Below, in pieces: positions 36,927 through 39,250 of a DNA stretch of 39,250 nt; the stretch's first letter is position 1; every line of letters begins with the position of its first letter. The notes beneath the pieces are model-generated. The model did not search any database. It worked only from the letters and a program-made list of their open reading frames with translations, and had not been told where the DNA came from. The position numbers and the translations under genes were made by a program. Origin of the DNA: a virus; IMG/VR virus record IMGVR_UViG_3300048834_000083, positions 1-39,250 of that record; one strand, 5' to 3'.

Positions 36927-37511
36927 CTAGAAGGTGAACCGCTTGTTGAACTGCAGCATCTCGTCGACCTCGGGATGCTTTGTCGCCTGTTCGCTCACGC
37001 TTCGGTATGTCACTTGGTAGCGACCGACCGACACGCTCTGCACTTCCCCTTCGCTCGCATACGCCTCTTTGATGATGCCGGCCATGAGGATCGTCGCTGC
37101 CATCTTCACCTGCTTCGGGACCGCTGCATATCCCCACTTCGCCTTCACATAGATGTTCTGAGTACCACATGGGAACACGAGGTACTTCAGCTTCAGCCCC
37201 GTGATGGTGTCCTTGCGGATCGGTGTGGTGATGTAGTTCTCCGCATCGATCGGATCTCCCGTCTCACTGAAGCGCACCTCGGTGATCTCTGTCGCCGCAT
37301 CGATCACGAGCGTCTTCGTCCCGTCACCGTCGAAGGTTCGATCCTCCGCCACCGCATCCTCCGCCACTGGCGTGAAGTCGCGGTTCGTGGTGTTGTCGAT
37401 GTACTCCTCCACCGTTTCCATCCACTCGTCGATCTGATCGTCGAAGGAGTCATCGATGTCGATGAGCATGTAGTTCTCGATCGCTTCTTTTGATGTGTAG
37501 CCTTTCAACAT
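36927..37511 (-). CDS. Head-tail connector protein (HK97 gp6-like)
   Basis: A 194-residue protein: YTSKEAIENYMLIDIDDSFDDQIDEWMETVEEYIDNTTNRDF at the start, a beta strand region (FDGDGTKTLVIDAATEITEV), and VKAKWGYAAVPKQVKMAATILMAGII followed by SVSVGRYQVTY. This is the pattern of gp6-like/YqbG connector proteins (WGY...P..V..A...L). It attaches below the portal. A TGCTATAAT box ends 9 nt before the ATG. Confidence 0.88.
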   Translation of the reverse strand: MLKGYTSKEAIENYMLIDIDDSFDDQIDEWMETVEEYIDNTTNRDFTPVAEDAVAEDRTFDGDGTKTLVIDAATEITEVRFSETGDPIDAENYITTPIRKDTITGLKLKYLVFPCGTQNIYVKAKWGYAAVPKQVKMAATILMAGIIKEAYASEGEVQSVSVGRYQVTYRSVSEQATKHPEVDEMLQFNKRFTF

Positions 37512-37520
37512 ATTGCCTAG

Positions 37521-37529
37521 ATTATAGCA
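37521..37529 (-). promoter_or_regulatory. Extended -10 promoter box TGCTATAAT
   Basis: A perfect extended -10 sequence in the 18-nt gap after the repeat fibre, ending 9 nt before ATG 37511. The transcript would start about 2-4 nt before the ATG. This is the best member of the series. Confidence 0.6.
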
Positions 37530-39250
37530 CTAGAGCGACCTGTATGGGGAGGTTGTCCTCCGTGCATACGGGCTCGCCCGCCTGATAATGACCCGCGTCG
37601 TTCGATGCGCATACGGCCCCTCTGTCGGAGTGTATGGTCGCACCGGCTTCTTCGTGTACGGGTAGAACCGCACCACATAGGTGAGAGGCACCTGGATCGC
37701 CGTATCGGTCGTGACACGGTACTCCATCTGCTTCTCGATCGATGTGTTCAGCTGCACCTCGTAGTCCATCGGCTTGGTGAGAGCCACATCCGCAGTGACC
37801 TCATACGCCATCGTCTTGATCTCGATCATCTCCGCGGTGACCTTGTAGAGCGCCCACTTGCTCTCTACGCCCTCCGTTTGCACAAAGTAGTCGGATGCCT
37901 TACTGAGCCCCTGAACGCTCTGTACGGCGTATTCTGTGCCCTTCTGGAGCGCCTGTTCGCTCGTTACCTCGTACAGCATCGCCTTCGTGACATCTGCCTC
38001 CGTGACCACTCGGTACGCTGAAGGCTTGGTGATGGATGCCTCGCTCGTGACTTCGTAGTCCGCACCGATCGACGCCACGCGCTCGACCACCACTCGGTAC
38101 TCCGCATCCTTCGTGATGCTCTGATCCTGCGTGACCATGTACTCGATCGCCTTCTGTATCGCAAGCTCGACGGTCACTTCGTATGCCACAGCAATCGCCA
38201 CACCCTGCTCGCTCTCTACCGCATACTGCGCATCCTTCTGCAAGTTGGTCGTGGTGATCGGGATCTCCACTTCGTAGCTCATCCCTTTCGTCACATTCTC
38301 CGAGATCGTCACCGCGTACTGCGACCCCTTCGTCAGAGCCACCTCCGCGGTCACTTCGTAGTCGGCCGCCTTCGTTACCGGCACCTCGGCCACCACCATG
38401 TACACCGCTCCCTTCGTGATCGGCATCTCTACCGTCACCGCATAGTCGGCTCCGATCTGCATCTCTCCGGGCGTGGTCAGCACTCGATAGTCCGCTCCCT
38501 TCGTGTCGACCACTTCAGCAGTGACCTGGTACTCCGCATCCTTCGTCAGCACGATCTCATCGCTCACGGCATACTCCGCATCCTTCGTGATCGGATGCTC
38601 GCTCGTGACGGCATAGTCAAGATCCCGCGGTGAGTTGTGCTCGCTCTCTACTGCGTAGTCGAGGTCCTTCGTCACCGCGAGATTGTTCGTCACCTCATAC
38701 GCAGCACCGATCGAGATGGTCGTCCTCTGCACCACTTCGTACATATCGGCCGACAATGTTCCCGCCGCACCGCTTGGCGCGTTGAACACCCCGCCGAGGA
38801 TGCGCCAGTCGTTGCTTGCGCATGTCGCATCAGCCTCCTCTCCCGCGGTCACGATCTTGTACTCATCGAGGAAGAACCCGATCGCCTCGATGTTCTCTCC
38901 ATCAAAGCCGCTGCCCTCCACAATGCTCTGGCCGTCAGCTTCCACGATCGCCACGATGACCGCTTCGTCACCAGTGACCGCGAGAGACGCCGTTGTAGGC
39001 GTTGTGCCGTTGCCGTCAGCGCCATCCCAGTCTCCACCTGGATCTTCAGTACCGAAGCCTCGGAACTCACGCACCGAGATCACGAAGTACCCGCCGGTCC
39101 CCGATGTGAGTGCCGCCGTCACCTGGTTGCTTGCATGTCCTCCGATGTTGTAGGCATACCAGATCGCCATCGTGTTGGTGTTCCCCGCTTCGAGATAGTC
39201 GCTTCCCAGCTGTTGCCATGTATTGCCGTCCGTATCTGTCACGGTGATGG
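37530..39250 (-). CDS. Repeat fibre protein, C-terminal part (runs off right edge)
   Basis: The frame is open from the window edge; the first in-window GTG (39242) is probably internal because ATCACC codes in frame upstream. The first 160 residues complete a beta-domain (TDTDGNTW...YFVISVREFRGFGTEDPGGDWDGADGNG) and a linker. Residues about 172-520 consist of about 25 copies of a 14-residue repeat, consensus xxITKDAEYxVTxE. The end is Arg/Tyr/Pro-rich (YTKKPVRPYTPTEGPYAHRT). It is likely a long beta-structured fibre shaft. I infer that its N-terminus is the partial gene at 1-737. Confidence 0.8.
   Translation of the reverse strand, partial: ITVTDTDGNTWQQLGSDYLEAGNTNTMAIWYAYNIGGHASNQVTAALTSGTGGYFVISVREFRGFGTEDPGGDWDGADGNGTTPTTASLAVTGDEAVIVAIVEADGQSIVEGSGFDGENIEAIGFFLDEYKIVTAGEEADATCASNDWRILGGVFNAPSGAAGTLSADMYEVVQRTTISIGAAYEVTNNLAVTKDLDYAVESEHNSPRDLDYAVTSEHPITKDAEYAVSDEIVLTKDAEYQVTAEVVDTKGADYRVLTTPGEMQIGADYAVTVEMPITKGAVYMVVAEVPVTKAADYEVTAEVALTKGSQYAVTISENVTKGMSYEVEIPITTTNLQKDAQYAVESEQGVAIAVAYEVTVELAIQKAIEYMVTQDQSITKDAEYRVVVERVASIGADYEVTSEASITKPSAYRVVTEADVTKAMLYEVTSEQALQKGTEYAVQSVQGLSKASDYFVQTEGVESKWALYKVTAEMIEIKTMAYEVTADVALTKPMDYEVQLNTSIEKQMEYRVTTDTAIQVPLTYVVRFYPYTKKPVRPYTPTEGPYAHRTTRVIIRRASPYARRTTSPYRSL
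37675..38725 (-). repeat. Tandem array of about 25 degenerate 42-bp units
   Basis: The units encode 14 residues with invariant-like [TQ]K near position 4-5 and Y at 9, a hydrophobic residue at 11 and E or D at 14. DNA identity between units is modest, so the repeats are old and kept at protein level. Confidence 0.75.

Noticed and set aside
36249-37493. Plus-strand 414-codon frame opposite connector and adaptor genes
   Set aside because: It spans several recognisable minus-strand genes and shows no protein-like pattern.
1-39250. Recoded genetic code (UGA or UAG as sense)
   Set aside because: UGA, UAA and UAG all end clear genes, many in ATGA overlaps, and no conserved gene needs readthrough.
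1-39250. Integrated prophage
   Set aside because: No integrase, repressor, attachment-site repeats or host flanking genes are visible.

Overview
This window looks like an essentially complete genome of a tailed double-stranded DNA phage with siphovirus (long, flexible, non-contractile tail) organisation. Every gene I can support lies on the minus strand, so transcription runs from high to low coordinates. The head genes are HK97-type (terminase, portal, prohead protease, major capsid protein). The tail genes show the siphophage pattern: tube protein, a frameshifted assembly chaperone and a tape measure protein. I see no integrase, excisionase, CI-like repressor, tRNA, CRISPR array or host housekeeping gene, so a virulent lifestyle is the simplest reading. 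UGA is used freely as a stop (many ATGA start/stop overlaps), so the standard bacterial code applies. The host is not identifiable. Shine-Dalgarno sites are rare, and many genes have A/C-rich leaders or a -10-like box almost touching the ATG. From memory only, the small transglycosylase and the TK-x(3)-Y-x-V repeats resemble proteins in Candidate Phyla Radiation metagenomes; I treat that as a weak hint.

Layout in the direction of transcription. (1) Neck and fibre genes from the right edge: the C-terminal part of a repeat fibre (37530-39250), connector, adaptor, HK97 gp10-like and terminator-like proteins (37511-35696). (2) Tail: a small protein, tail tube, chaperone with a -1 frameshift, tape measure, tail-tip protein, a structural protein and a very Gly/Asn-rich tail-tip protein (35678-28631). 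(3) Lysis: a membrane coiled-coil protein, a multidomain lysin with papain-like, peptidoglycan-binding, M15-like and two-TM modules, and a transglycosylase (28626-25867). (4) A Lys/Ala-rich basic protein, then a 299-bp control region with a terminator, three 9-bp direct repeats and a promoter/operator dyad. (5) Unit I, 25305-21487: SSB, SNF2-type helicase and small proteins. (6) Unit II, 21398-14522: recombination genes, ParB, PIF1-type helicase, HNH protein, NinB-like protein. (7) Unit III from 14463: replication initiator, helicase loader, ParB-like protein, C5 DNA methyltransferase, then terminase, portal, protease, capsid and head/fibre genes down to position 1.

Units I, II and III each begin with the same bipartite element: GTTACTAAC, then 19-22 nt, then a TATAAAT/ATTTATA dyad, with a terminator-like hairpin just upstream of it. 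They probably share one regulator.

The partial gene at the left edge (1-737) and the partial gene at the right edge (37530-39250) read as the two halves of one fibre protein. Together with the complete set of modules, this suggests the window is a circular or circularly permuted genome of about 39.25 kb, opened inside that gene. The phage carries an initiator, a loader, helicases, SSB and recombinases but no DNA polymerase, so it should rely on the host replisome. The main novelty candidates are the lysin with an embedded holin-like start, the 14-residue repeat fibre, the Gly/Asn-rich tip protein, the three-copy operator and a recurring non-Shine-Dalgarno leader motif.
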